DNA from: an uncultured Eubacteriales bacterium
GTDB taxonomy: Bacteria; Bacillota; Clostridia; Oscillospirales; Oscillospiraceae
DNA length: 45,443 nt
Direction of reading: 5' to 3'
Assembly (NCBI GenBank): GCA_900545515.1
Contig: UQZA01000016.1
Location: 1 to 45,443 of the forward strand
Shown here: in pieces, positions 1 through 7,227 of the stretch
Numbering within the stretch: the stretch's first letter is position 1
Layout: each line of letters begins with the position of its first letter
Position numbers and translations under genes: made by a program
Notes under the pieces: model-generated
Told to the model about the DNA's origin: nothing
The model's database searches: none
The model's input: only the letters and a program-made list of their open reading frames with translations

Positions 1-164
1 ACGGCGTGGTGACCCACTACCAGGTGGTGGCCCTGGACATTTTGCAGCCCACCGCTGTGGAGGAGATGACCGCCGGAGCCTACGACCTGACCCTCTTCAC
101 CTGCACCTACGACAGCGGAAGCCGCCTGACGGTGCGCTGCGAGCAGACGGAGGCGGGCAGCTGA
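1..164 (+). CDS. Sortase, 3' end only
   Basis: Only the last 53 codons are in the window (reading frame from base 3, TGA at 162-164). The translated end contains the segment DLTLFTCTYDSGSRLTVRC, which matches the sortase active-site pattern TLxTC followed by an arginine eight to ten residues later, so the catalytic Cys and Arg are both visible. Sortases are membrane-anchored transpeptidases that cut a sorting signal in exported proteins and attach them to the cell wall or to pilin subunits. The class cannot be decided because the N-terminus and catalytic His lie outside the window. No LPXTG-type substrate is seen nearby. Confidence 0.75.
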   Translation, partial: GVVTHYQVVALDILQPTAVEEMTAGAYDLTLFTCTYDSGSRLTVRCEQTEAGS

Positions 165-255
165 GGGGAAGGGGAGACCTGGACCGCCTGAGACGGCCAC
201 AGAGGGCAGCTGCGCTGCGAAAAGAAAGCGGGTGGGAAAGTTAACCCACCAAAGA

Positions 256-297
256 GCCCCGGCTTCTGAGCTCACCTGGAGGCTACAGAGCCGGGGC
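256..297 (+). terminator. Hairpin after the sortase gene
   Basis: Inverted repeat with arms GCCCCGGCT (256-264) and AGCCGGGGC (289-297), extended inward by CTG/CAG. It lies about 90 bases after the sortase stop. There is no clear T-run, so it is a candidate transcript end rather than a proven intrinsic terminator. Apart from this and the next repeat, 165-460 holds nothing I recognise. Confidence 0.4.
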
Positions 298-381
298 CTT
301 GCCATTCTCCCAGAGGGCACAGGCCAGCCTGCCACCCCCTGTAATAGATTTCTACCAGTGGCCAGAAACAAATTTGCGCAT

Positions 382-425
382 AACAAATCGAGACCTCCGC
401 AGAAGTCTCGATTTGTTGTCCAGCT
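382..425. repeat. Palindromic repeat, left copy (A)
   Basis: The core is a perfect 12-bp inverted repeat, ACAAATCGAGAC (383-394) against GTCTCGATTTGT (405-416), with a 10-base loop. By eye, 34 of 44 positions match the segment at 3709-3752 in the same orientation. The two copies flank the oxidoreductase block. It could also act as a terminator for the aldo/keto reductase gene that ends at 461. Confidence 0.6.
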
Positions 426-460
426 CAGACCTGTGGGCTATATCCAAGATGACAGCGGCT

Positions 461-1348
461 TTACCAGTTTTTCTTTTCCTTGCTGCTGTCGTGCTGTTGC
501 TTGCGCTCCTCCACCATCTTTACGAACCATTCCACCATGTTTGGATCATAATGGGAGAAGAAAGAGCTGGTTTTCGTATCCAGCGCAGCAATTGCGTCCA
601 TATCCTCATCTGTCAGTGCAAAGTCAAACACATCCAGATTCTGAATCATTCTTTCCTTATGCGTGGACTTGGGAAGCACAATTACGCCTCTCTGGATGTT
701 CCAGCGGAGCATCACCTGCGCGGCTGTTTTGCCATACTTTTCGCCGATCTGCTTCAATACCTCGTTGTCAAAAAGACCTCCGCGGCCCTCGCCGAAAGGC
801 GCCCAGGCTTCATGGGCGATATGATATTTCTCCATCCAGGCATGGTCTTCTATGCGCTGGTTCAGCACATGGGTCTCGATCTGATTGACCATCGGCGGGA
901 TTCGGGTAAAGGAGGCAAGATCCACCAGACGATCCGGATAAAAGTTGGAAACACCGATGGCCCGCAGCTTTCCTTCGTCATACAGATCCTCCAACGCCCG
1001 GTAGGCACCGTAGTAATCATTGAACGGCTGATGGAGCAGCATCAGATCCAGATAGTCGGTCTGGAGCTTCCGGAGAGATTCCTCCACGGATTTCCGTGCC
1101 TCCTCATATCCGTAATGCTCCACCCACACCTTGGAAGTCAGAAAAATCTCCTCCCGCGGGATGCCGCTCTTTTTCATAGCGGAGCCCACTTCTTCCTCGT
1201 TGAAATAGGACTGCGCCGTATCCAGGCTGCGGTATCCTGCCTTCAGCGCATCCAGCACACACCGCTCGCATTCGTCTTTTGTTACCTGATACACGCCGTA
1301 GCCGAGAATCGGCATTTTTACTCCATTTGATAAGGCTACATATTGCAT
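461..1348 (-). CDS. Aldo/keto reductase
   Basis: A 295-aa NADPH-dependent carbonyl reductase with a TIM-barrel fold, close to the 2,5-diketo-D-gluconate reductase/YvgN branch. The catalytic tetrad is intact: Asp43 and Tyr48 (in SLDTAQSY), Lys73 (LTSKVW) and His106 (LLHQP). The C-terminal cofactor-loop signature VLPKSTHKERMIQN is also present. Length is normal for the family, with a short extra Lys/Glu-rich tail. The ATG start at 1348 is preceded by AGGAGGAAATT. It is the last intact gene of a minus-strand group of small reductases. Substrate cannot be predicted. Confidence 0.9.
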   Translation of the reverse strand: MQYVALSNGVKMPILGYGVYQVTKDECERCVLDALKAGYRSLDTAQSYFNEEEVGSAMKKSGIPREEIFLTSKVWVEHYGYEEARKSVEESLRKLQTDYLDLMLLHQPFNDYYGAYRALEDLYDEGKLRAIGVSNFYPDRLVDLASFTRIPPMVNQIETHVLNQRIEDHAWMEKYHIAHEAWAPFGEGRGGLFDNEVLKQIGEKYGKTAAQVMLRWNIQRGVIVLPKSTHKERMIQNLDVFDFALTDEDMDAIAALDTKTSSFFSHYDPNMVEWFVKMVEERKQQHDSSKEKKNW

Positions 1349-1378
1349 CGTAATTTCCTCCTGTTATTTCACATATTT

Positions 1379-1660
1379 TTATTTCTGCTTATATACGGGC
1401 AGCAACATTTCTACATAAGACTTCAGCATCTGGGGTATGCCGGTGTAGTAGCGTTTGTTTTGATTCAGGGCTGCAATTTCCGCCATTTCAGCAGCACGCA
1501 GATGGCCCAACGGATACCATGCCTGAATGACCATATTTTCCTTTGCCATAAATGTCCAGGGCGACCAAATCATTGGCCGAGCGAGCGCCCCGGTAGAACA
1601 AACCTCTTCCGGCAGGGGACAATGTTCAGTGATTTTCAGCGTGGGTTCCCTGGCAATCAC
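1379..1660 (-). pseudogene. Aldo/keto reductase remnant with internal deletion
   Basis: The 93-codon open frame reads like parts of a second aldo/keto reductase. VIQAWYPLGH (near residue 44) resembles the family's conserved strand-loop after the catalytic His. AAEMAEIAALNQNKRYY plus the tail matches the family's C-terminus (typically ...AIAALDxxKRYY). The roughly 70 residues expected between them are missing, and so is the N-terminal catalytic half. The first ~40 residues match nothing I recognise. The only possible start is a GTG. I read it as a decayed gene, although expression of a small protein cannot be excluded. Confidence 0.55.
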
Positions 1661-1781
1661 TACACCTTTCGTTTCTTTTGCTTTACTGTGCCCACTTAGG
1701 CTCTCTGGATTATACGTCTATTATAACACTGGGCGGCTTCCCACAGAACTTCCTTCTGGTTTTTGAGCTTGCACCTCCTGG

Positions 1782-2525
1782 TTATAGCTCACTCCCGCCG
1801 GCTTCCTCGCTCTGCCTTGCGTTCTTTGCCAGATAGCGCAGATGGAGGCCGCCGCCGCCCAGCGGCTGCACGGTTTTCAGGTCAAATTCCACCGGCTGCC
1901 CTGCACCCTGCGCCGGAAACTGTGCAAACACCGAAGCCGTACCGCTGCTTCCATCCGTCACGGGGGAAAGCACCAGACTCAGCTCATCCACTAGCCCGGC
2001 CTGCAAAAAGGTCCAGTCTGCCGCGCCACCGCCGCAGATCAGCAGCATCTTAATATGGAACAGCCGGTACAGCTTCTCCATGGCCAGCTGGCGGTCCAGC
2101 TCCGTTTTCCCCGCGAGAATATAGGATACGCCCCTCTTTCTCAGATAAGCGCGGTAAGGCAGGGGAGCCGCTTCCGTCAGAATCTCGATGACATGGGCTT
2201 CGGCCCGCCCTTTATTGGCAAATCTCCCGGATTCCCAGCCAAGCTCGCCTTTGGCATCCAGGGCTACAAAATACGGTTTCGTCTCATCCCCGGCGACAAA
2301 ATCACCCTCCGGCACACAGGCGCTTTCTGCCAGCATCGGTTCCCGGAAGTTTAAAAACTCTTTCACCGTTGTGGTTCCATACAACCATGCGTCGGCATTC
2401 ATCTCTCGGCGGATGCTTCCGTATGCGCCGCTCAGCATTCCTGTTGCCTGCGCTGCCATAAAAGGCCCGTTGATCTTTCCGTCCAGCGAGCTTAAAATAT
2501 GGCAAATCACATAAGGTCTGTTCAT
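1782..2525 (-). CDS. RibD C-terminal/DHFR-like reductase
   Basis: A 247-aa protein with the RibD C-terminal (dihydrofolate reductase-like) fold. The N-terminal strand PYVICHILSSLDGKI is the typical start, followed by a nucleotide-binding segment (LLICGGGAADWTFLQAGLVDELSL, seen as two adjoining pieces). Family members reduce riboflavin precursors or other small heterocycles with NADPH. Stand-alone copies often have no known substrate, and no other riboflavin gene is nearby. I chose the ATG at 2525 (AAAGGAG upstream) over longer in-frame extensions because the recognisable fold begins exactly there. It sits 19 bases downstream of the next flavoprotein gene, so co-transcription is likely. Confidence 0.8.
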   Translation of the reverse strand: MNRPYVICHILSSLDGKINGPFMAAQATGMLSGAYGSIRREMNADAWLYGTTTVKEFLNFREPMLAESACVPEGDFVAGDETKPYFVALDAKGELGWESGRFANKGRAEAHVIEILTEAAPLPYRAYLRKRGVSYILAGKTELDRQLAMEKLYRLFHIKMLLICGGGAADWTFLQAGLVDELSLVLSPVTDGSSGTASVFAQFPAQGAGQPVEFDLKTVQPLGGGGLHLRYLAKNARQSEEAGGSEL

Positions 2526-2544
2526 ATATCCCTGCAGCTCCTTT

Positions 2545-3105
2545 CTACGCTTCTGTTGCCCAGCGGGCAATTTCTCTCGCCCGTTCCAGATAATCCGGGC
2601 GGTCGTGGCAGGTAGAATCGGAAACGCACTGGGTAAACACTTCTGTCCGGTATTCTGAAATAGCACGGTTCACGCTGGGAAGGGTTAAAATATTCCTTAC
2701 ATGCCGCTTCATTTCTCCCGGCTCAGACCCGGTGCAGGTCAGAAACATGCCGACACGTTTCTTTGGTCCAACCTGATAGGTCTTGCAGGCAAAGGTACAG
2801 CACAGTCGGTTGATCACGGTCATCATCTGCGCTGCCATACAGTTATAATAAATCGGGGCTTCCGCGATAATGGCATCCGCTTCATGGGCCAGACGTAGGA
2901 TGTCCATAAAATCATCCTTCTGGACGCAGACTCCGGTTTGGGAGCAGCCATAACAGGCGCGGCAAAATCCAATTCTCTTTTCTCTGATATGGATCAAATG
3001 TACTTTTGCCCCATGCTCTTTTGCTTCTTCCATGGCTGCGCCGATCAGTGCATCTCCGTTTCCGCCTACTGTCGGTGTTGCCGTTAAAAATAGTATATTC
3101 TTCAT
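2545..3105 (-). CDS. Flavodoxin-like NADPH-dependent FMN reductase
   Basis: A 186-aa protein with an N-terminal flavodoxin-like fold. It begins MKNILFLTATPTVGGNG, a phosphate-binding loop in the NADPH-dependent FMN reductase family, followed by the APIYYNCMAAQMMTVINR segment that contacts the flavin. The CRACYGCSQTGVC cluster (three closely spaced Cys plus a fourth) resembles the compact motif of iron-sulfur flavoproteins, so an Fe-S cluster next to FMN is possible. The start at 3105 has AGGAAAG upstream, and the longer open frame is not supported. It probably acts in the cytoplasm as an electron-transfer or quinone/nitro reductase. Confidence 0.8.
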   Translation of the reverse strand: MKNILFLTATPTVGGNGDALIGAAMEEAKEHGAKVHLIHIREKRIGFCRACYGCSQTGVCVQKDDFMDILRLAHEADAIIAEAPIYYNCMAAQMMTVINRLCCTFACKTYQVGPKKRVGMFLTCTGSEPGEMKRHVRNILTLPSVNRAISEYRTEVFTQCVSDSTCHDRPDYLERAREIARWATEA

Positions 3106-3121
3106 CTTATATCTTTCCTCA

Positions 3122-3571
3122 TCATATTTTTTCGGAAAGTGTTTTTGCTTCCCTGCGGTTTGACGCCATTCCCACATATTCCATGCCATACATCCGCGCA
3201 AAACGGCTCATGGTGTATTCGGCTTTTTCCAGCATCCAGCCTTCCGGCGCAGCGCCCTGGAACAAAAACACAAACTTTCTTCCCTGCAGGGCGCCAGACG
3301 GCACCGGGCCGTAAAACCGGTCGATCAGGTTCCGTACCATCCCGCTCATGTTATGCCAGTATACCGGGGAGCCGATCACGATGGTATCCGCTGCTTTCAT
3401 CTGTTCCACAATCTCCGTAAACTGGTCATCGGCAAAGTTCTGACCATAGCCGTACACTTTGTAATCTACCAGATTCAGCGTCTGATACGCTTTGCCGCTC
3501 ATCAGCGTCTCTGCCAGTTTTGCCGTGTTTCCATTTTTATTTGGGCTGCCATTGATAAATAAAATGCTCAT
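3122..3571 (-). CDS. Flavodoxin family NAD(P)H-dependent oxidoreductase
   Basis: A 149-aa flavodoxin-fold protein. It starts MSILFINGSPNKNGNTAKLA, the classic FMN phosphate-binding loop (GSPNKNGNT). It then has DTIVIGSPVYWHNMSGMVRN, the second flavin contact. It is short compared with full NADPH:quinone reductases and most resembles small flavodoxin/NADPH-dependent FMN reductases. The start ATG at 3571 is preceded by GGAGG and overlaps the stop codon of a truncated upstream gene (ATGA), so it was probably translated by coupling to that gene before the truncation. Confidence 0.8.
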   Translation of the reverse strand: MSILFINGSPNKNGNTAKLAETLMSGKAYQTLNLVDYKVYGYGQNFADDQFTEIVEQMKAADTIVIGSPVYWHNMSGMVRNLIDRFYGPVPSGALQGRKFVFLFQGAAPEGWMLEKAEYTMSRFARMYGMEYVGMASNRREAKTLSEKI

Positions 3572-3714
3572 TTTGATTCCTCCATATATATTTCTTGAAT
3601 CAGTGGAAACGCGCTCCATGCCTTCGGCCAGCCGCAGTATAATGCCAGCTGCGTCACGATCTCCACCGCTTCTTCCTTTGTGATTCCATGTTCCTTTCCA
3701 ATAGTATACAAAAA
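3568..3714 (-). pseudogene. Carboxymuconolactone decarboxylase family gene, 3' fragment
   Basis: In the frame that ends at TGA 3568-3570 the minus strand reads 48 codons, including GKEHGITKEEAVEIVTQLAL and then YCGWPKAWSAFPLIQEIY. This is the C-terminal helix-turn region of carboxymuconolactone decarboxylase/AhpD-like proteins. The frame is closed upstream by TGA at 3715-3717, exactly where the palindromic repeat at 3709-3752 begins. The Cys-x-x-Cys half of the family is gone. The gene was evidently cut off by whatever event placed the repeat here. Confidence 0.7.
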
Positions 3715-3752
3715 TCAAGGCCTCCACAGAAGTCTCACTTTGTTCATCAGCT
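3709..3752. repeat. Palindromic repeat, right copy (B)
   Basis: Matches 382-425 in direct orientation at 34 of 44 positions by eye, including the shared core CCTCC(A/G)CAGAAGTCTC. The arm symmetry seen in copy A is degraded here. It marks the truncation point of the carboxymuconolactone decarboxylase remnant and the right border of the oxidoreductase block. Confidence 0.55.
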
Positions 3753-4042
3753 TATACTCAAAGGTTATTTCTGGCCAGTAAATATAATGTATGGCTGCCC
3801 CTGAACGAAGCAGCCATACATATAGCCATTTTATAAAATTTGCTATGATAGTTTTTAATTCTGATTTAAATGAAGCACGCAAACACTATTATTTATTTTG
3901 CCTTTAACATACACGATATATTTATCTATAAAACACTAATTATATTTAATTATTAATCTGTTTAAACTGGGGCATAACTAGCGATTCCATATCACCCGGT
4001 TTTTCCCACTATCTTAAGCGGATACAGTATTCTGGGCACAAG
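3753..4042. other. AT-rich gene-free stretch with one hairpin
   Basis: No credible coding sequence. Much of 3820-3960 is strongly A+T-rich, unlike the rest of the window. A perfect 12-bp inverted repeat, ATGTATGGCTGC (3787-3798) against GCAGCCATACAT (3810-3821), may be a transcript end or the scar of a mobile element. No full promoter is evident. Confidence 0.5.
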
Positions 4043-4076
4043 AAAAGCCCGGAAAGTGGCGTACTTCCGGGCTTTT
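4043..4076 (-). terminator. Intrinsic terminator of the rplM-rpsI operon
   Basis: Arms AAAAGCCCGGAA (4043-4054) and TTCCGGGCTTTT (4065-4076), 21 bases beyond the rpsI stop. On the minus strand the G+C-rich stem is followed by a T-rich tail. The A/T symmetry would let it work in both directions. Confidence 0.85.
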
Positions 4077-4097
4077 TTGAACCTTTTGGGTTGCAGA

Positions 4098-4502
4098 TTA
4101 ACGTTTGCTGAACTGGGGCGCGCGACGGGCGGCTTTGAGACCGTACTTTTTCCGCTCCTTCATTCTGGGGTCGCGGGTCAGAAGACCGGCGGCCTTCAGG
4201 GGGGTGCGGTACTCAGGGTTCACAGACAGCAGAGCCCGGGAAACGCCGTGACGGATGGCGCCGGCCTGGCCGGTGACGCCGCCGCCGGCGACGGTGCAGA
4301 TGATGTCCACCTTGCCCACCATGTCGGTGGTGACCAGGGGCTGACGGACCAGGAGCTTCAAGGTGTCCAGGCCAAAGTAATCATCGATGTCCCGGCCGTT
4401 GATGATGATGGAGCCGGTTCCATTCTCATAGACACGAACCCGGGCGATGGAGGACTTCCGCCGACCGGTGCCGTAGGCATACTTTCTCTTGCTTTCGTAC
4501 AT
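4098..4502 (-). CDS. rpsI: 30S ribosomal protein S9 (uS9)
   Basis: A 134-aa protein matching bacterial uS9 from end to end. YAYGTGRRKSSIARVRV is near the N-terminus, GGGVTGQAGAIRHGVSRALL is mid-protein, and the C-terminus is the invariant QFSKR tail that reaches the ribosomal P site. Length is normal. It follows rplM by 19 bases in the conserved rplM-rpsI pair and ends 21 bases before a strong terminator. The ATG at 4502 has a GGAGG site just upstream. Confidence 0.98.
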   Translation of the reverse strand: MYESKRKYAYGTGRRKSSIARVRVYENGTGSIIINGRDIDDYFGLDTLKLLVRQPLVTTDMVGKVDIICTVAGGGVTGQAGAIRHGVSRALLSVNPEYRTPLKAAGLLTRDPRMKERKKYGLKAARRAPQFSKR

Positions 4503-4521
4503 GTTGTGTTACACCTCCAAA

Positions 4522-4953
4522 TCAATCCTGGGTCCAGGGTTCGGGCTTCTGGGCGGCGTGCTTGTGCTCCGCGCCCTTGAAGAGCTTCAGACGGGTCAGA
4601 GCGGCGCGGCCCAGGGTGTTCTTGGGCAGCATGCCCTTCACGGCCAGCTCCATGGCGTAGTCAGACCGCTTCTCCATCATCAGACGGGCTTTGGTCTCCT
4701 TCAGGCCGCCGATCCAGCCGGAGTGCCGGCGGTACATCTTCTGCTCCGGTTTCTTGCCCGTGAGAATGGCCTGATCGGTGTTGATGATGATGACAAAGTC
4801 ACCGCAGTCTACGTTGGGGGTGAAGTCGGTCTTGTGCTTGCCCCGCAGCAGGTTGGCGGCAATCACAGCGGTCCGGCCCAGGGGCTTGCCCGCCGCGTCG
4901 AGAACGTACCACTTGCGCTGTACGGTCTCCTTCTTGAGTAAGGTAGTGGACAT
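4522..4953 (-). CDS. rplM: 50S ribosomal protein L13 (uL13)
   Basis: A 143-aa protein with all uL13 landmarks: RKWYVLDAAGKPLGRTA at the start, GDFVIIINTD, KMYRRHSGWIGGLK, and the MLPKNTLGRAALTRLK region before the C-terminus. The start at ATG 4953 follows AATGGAGGAAAAC. A longer open frame upstream lies in the 5' leader and is not protein-like. It is transcribed first in the rplM-rpsI operon from the promoter at 5053-5081. Confidence 0.98.
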   Translation of the reverse strand: MSTTLLKKETVQRKWYVLDAAGKPLGRTAVIAANLLRGKHKTDFTPNVDCGDFVIIINTDQAILTGKKPEQKMYRRHSGWIGGLKETKARLMMEKRSDYAMELAVKGMLPKNTLGRAALTRLKLFKGAEHKHAAQKPEPWTQD

Positions 4954-5052
4954 GGTTGTTTTCCTCCATTTCAAAAGGGCCTGGGCCCCTGAGAGAAATA
5001 TTTTTTGACAAATCCGGCCAATGGGCGTACAATATCCCAAACGCGCTCGTTT

Positions 5053-5081
5053 TTTATATCACATGGCAAAAACAATGTCAA
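5053..5081 (-). promoter_or_regulatory. Sigma-A promoter of rplM-rpsI
   Basis: On the minus strand, TTGACA (5081-5076), a 17-base spacer and TATAAA (5058-5053). This leaves a leader of roughly 90 bases before rplM. A structured autoregulatory L13 leader is known in Firmicutes and could lie here, but I cannot confirm its fold by eye. Confidence 0.85.
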
Positions 5082-5195
5082 GAGCGAAATGGAGGAAATT
5101 TGATTTTCCCTGGGAAGATCTCTGAAATGCGCTTGTTTTCTCCTGTATGCTCCTGAAATCTCGCGTTCTATTTTTTTGAAGAAAGGTTGATTTTT

Positions 5196-5945
5196 ATGCA
5201 GAATCTGGTTGGTCTGGTTCGCCGGTGCGCCGATGACTATGGAATGCTCCAGCCCGGGGACCGGGTAGCGGTGGGGGTTTCTGGCGGGAAGGACTCCCTG
5301 ACTCTGCTGGTTCTGCTGGCTGCCCTGCGGAAGTACCACCCCTCCCGCTTTGACCTCCATGCTGTGACGGTGGATATGGGCCTGGCGGGGATGGATTTTA
5401 CCCAGGTCGAGGCCCTGTGCCACCGACTGGAGGTACCATATACCCGGGTGGAGACTCAGATTGCCCCCATCATTTTTGATTACCGCCAGGAGAAAAATCC
5501 CTGCTCCATGTGTGCCAAAATGCGCCGGGGAGCGCTGAATCAGGCGCTTTTGGAGTTGGGCTGCAACAAGGTGGCCCTTGGGCACCACTATGACGATGCG
5601 GTGGAGACCTTTTTCCTCTCTCTGTTTTATGAGGGCCGCCTCAGCTGCTTTCAGCCGGTGACCAACCTGGACCGCACCGGCGTCATCCAGATTCGGCCCA
5701 TGCTGTATCTCTCGGAAAAGACCATTGCCCACTTCGCGGCAAAAGAACGGCTTCCGGTGGTCCACAACCCCTGCCCGGCGGACAAAAACACCAAGAGGCA
5801 GGAGGTCAAGGACCTGGTCTATGAGCTTTCTTCCCGGTATCCGGATCTGAAAGAGCGGGTCTTTGGCGCGATGCAGCGGCTGCCTTTGCCGGAGTGGGGG
5901 CCTAAGGGACGCTACAAACGCCCAAGAGACACAGGGGAGCGATAA
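5196..5945 (+). CDS. TtcA-like PP-loop tRNA thiolation enzyme
   Basis: A 249-aa PP-loop ATPase of the TtcA/TilS group. SGGKDS (residues 29-34) binds and adenylates. CSMC gives Cys103 and Cys106, and HNPCPADKNTKR gives Cys193. Two Cys in CxxC plus a third about 90 residues on is the arrangement that holds the catalytic [4Fe-4S] cluster in TtcA, which makes 2-thiocytidine in tRNA. Related thiouridine enzymes share the motif, so the exact target base is open. I prefer ATG 5196 over TTG 5187 because GAAAGG at 5181-5186 is correctly spaced for the ATG. It is divergent from rplM. Confidence 0.8.
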   Translation: MQNLVGLVRRCADDYGMLQPGDRVAVGVSGGKDSLTLLVLLAALRKYHPSRFDLHAVTVDMGLAGMDFTQVEALCHRLEVPYTRVETQIAPIIFDYRQEKNPCSMCAKMRRGALNQALLELGCNKVALGHHYDDAVETFFLSLFYEGRLSCFQPVTNLDRTGVIQIRPMLYLSEKTIAHFAAKERLPVVHNPCPADKNTKRQEVKDLVYELSSRYPDLKERVFGAMQRLPLPEWGPKGRYKRPRDTGER

Positions 5946-5952
5946 ATGAGGT

Positions 5953-6528
5953 TCAGCACCGGCAGCGTAGGCTGGCGGCAAGGGCTTCCATCTGGGCAAT
6001 GCCCGTCTCTTGGGATGTGATAATGGCCTGTAAAATGGGGACCAGCTCCGGGCAGATGTCAGACTGCAGGGTGATGGAGGCCATTTCCACCGCGCCCTTG
6101 TGGTGGGGGAGCATTTCCCGCAGGAAGTCGCAATCCACCCGCCGGGTGGCCCGGGCCCGGCGCATCCGATCAAACATGGCGCTCATGATGTCATTCATGT
6201 GCCGCTGATAGCGGCATACCGCCTCCGGCGGATTTTCCAGCCGGGTACAGGAGCAGAGGATGGACTTCATGTTTTCAATGCTTTTGGTCTGCTCCGCAAT
6301 GATCTGAGACGCAATTTCCCACAGAGTTTCGTTTTGTGTGTGGGGAAGAATGTTTTGGGACATTTCAATGGCGGCCCGGTGGTGGGGGATCATTTGGACG
6401 ATGAAGTTGTGAGAAATGCTGCAATTCAGTGTGGCCCCGGTCATTCCTGCGATCATCCGGTCCAGGATGCCGCAATAGGCCTGCAGATATTCCCTGGAAC
6501 CTGAGCTCGATGGACAAAACTTGTGCAT
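5953..6528 (-). CDS. Tandem DUF305 protein
   Basis: A 191-aa protein made of two DUF305 repeats. Each carries the family's His-His signature: FIVQMIPHHRAAIEMSQ near residue 43 and FLREMLPHHKGAVEMAS near residue 136. DUF305 proteins are four-helix, ferritin-like bundles, and several bind copper or other metals (CopM type). No signal peptide is visible, so it appears cytoplasmic. In this lineage such proteins often resemble spore coat-associated proteins, but nothing here proves that. The ATG at 6528 has GGAGGTGA upstream. It converges with the TtcA-like gene. Confidence 0.8.
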   Translation of the reverse strand: MHKFCPSSSGSREYLQAYCGILDRMIAGMTGATLNCSISHNFIVQMIPHHRAAIEMSQNILPHTQNETLWEIASQIIAEQTKSIENMKSILCSCTRLENPPEAVCRYQRHMNDIMSAMFDRMRRARATRRVDCDFLREMLPHHKGAVEMASITLQSDICPELVPILQAIITSQETGIAQMEALAASLRCRC

Positions 6529-6592
6529 ATGTGGTCACCTCCATGCCATACTATGCGGATTTGGAGGAAATCGCTTCCTGATGAGGCAACCC

Positions 6593-6625
6593 CCTGCTGC
6601 TTGATTGCAGCAGGCTTTTCCTTTT
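6593..6625 (+). terminator. Small T-tailed hairpin
   Basis: CCTGCTGC (6593-6600) pairs with GCAGCAGG (6607-6614) across a 6-base loop and is followed by CTTTTCCTTTT on the plus strand. It looks like an intrinsic terminator but has no plus-strand gene immediately before it. It may insulate the marR promoter from antisense read-through or end a small RNA. Confidence 0.5.
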
Positions 6626-6672
6626 CATAGGCTGCATGCAGATATATTTTGCTATGCGCCCAGTTTTTGCTG

Positions 6673-6716
6673 TTGACTTTGGTCCGAATTCGTATTATAA
6701 TTAGTACGAATTCGGA
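6673..6716 (+). promoter_or_regulatory. marR promoter with overlapping palindromic operator
   Basis: TTGACT (6673-6678), a 17-base spacer and a perfect TATAAT (6696-6701). A perfect 12-bp inverted repeat, TCCGAATTCGTA (6683-6694) against TACGAATTCGGA (6705-6716), brackets the -10 box. A MarR dimer bound there would block RNA polymerase. The layout indicates autorepression of the marR-MATE operon, relieved by a ligand. Confidence 0.85.
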
Positions 6717-6732
6717 TTAAGGAGGGCGCGGG

Positions 6733-7227
6733 ATGAACGAAACCTTTGCGGAAATCCGCCGACTGATGTTGGCAACCAATCGAATCGATGGGGCCTATTA
6801 TCTACTTTCCCGGAAGCTGGGGGTGAAAGAGAATATTCTGGCGCTGCTCTATGCTCTAGATGACGAGGAGACCCATTCTCAGAAAAGAATTTGCGAGGAT
6901 TGGTTGTTTCCAAAGACGACCATCAATACCATCATCCGGGAACTGGTCCAAGCGGGTTATGTAACGCTCTGCCGGGAGGAGAATGGCCGGGAGAAACGCA
7001 TTGCTTTGACCCAGGCGGGGAAAGACTACGCCAGCAAAATGCTGAAGGGCGTATATCAGGCGGAACAGGCTGCCATGGAAAAGACGCTACAACGATTTTC
7101 TCCACAGTTTGTGGATGCCTTGGACTACTTTGCCGATTGCATCTGCCGTGAGTTGGATCATCGGCTGCCAGAACCGAAAAAACAGAAAGGAGTTCCCAAC
7201 CTGGGAGAGGGCGGGGTAGAAGCATGA
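6733..7227 (+). CDS. MarR family transcriptional regulator
   Basis: A 164-aa winged-helix regulator. The HTH is around residues 50-75 (SQKRICEDWLFPKTTINTII, then RELVQAGYV), and the wing contains ENGREKRIALTQAGKDYA, the typical MarR wing sequence. The ATG at 6733 follows AAGGAGGG. Its stop overlaps the start of the MATE gene by four bases (ATGA), so the two are translated together. It probably represses its own promoter through the palindrome at 6683-6716 and senses a substrate of the efflux pump. Confidence 0.9.
   Translation: MNETFAEIRRLMLATNRIDGAYYLLSRKLGVKENILALLYALDDEETHSQKRICEDWLFPKTTINTIIRELVQAGYVTLCREENGREKRIALTQAGKDYASKMLKGVYQAEQAAMEKTLQRFSPQFVDALDYFADCICRELDHRLPEPKKQKGVPNLGEGGVEA

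Noticed and set aside
4954..5052. L13 autoregulatory leader structure
   Set aside because: The leader is of a plausible length, but I could not confirm the conserved fold by eye, so it is only mentioned under the promoter.
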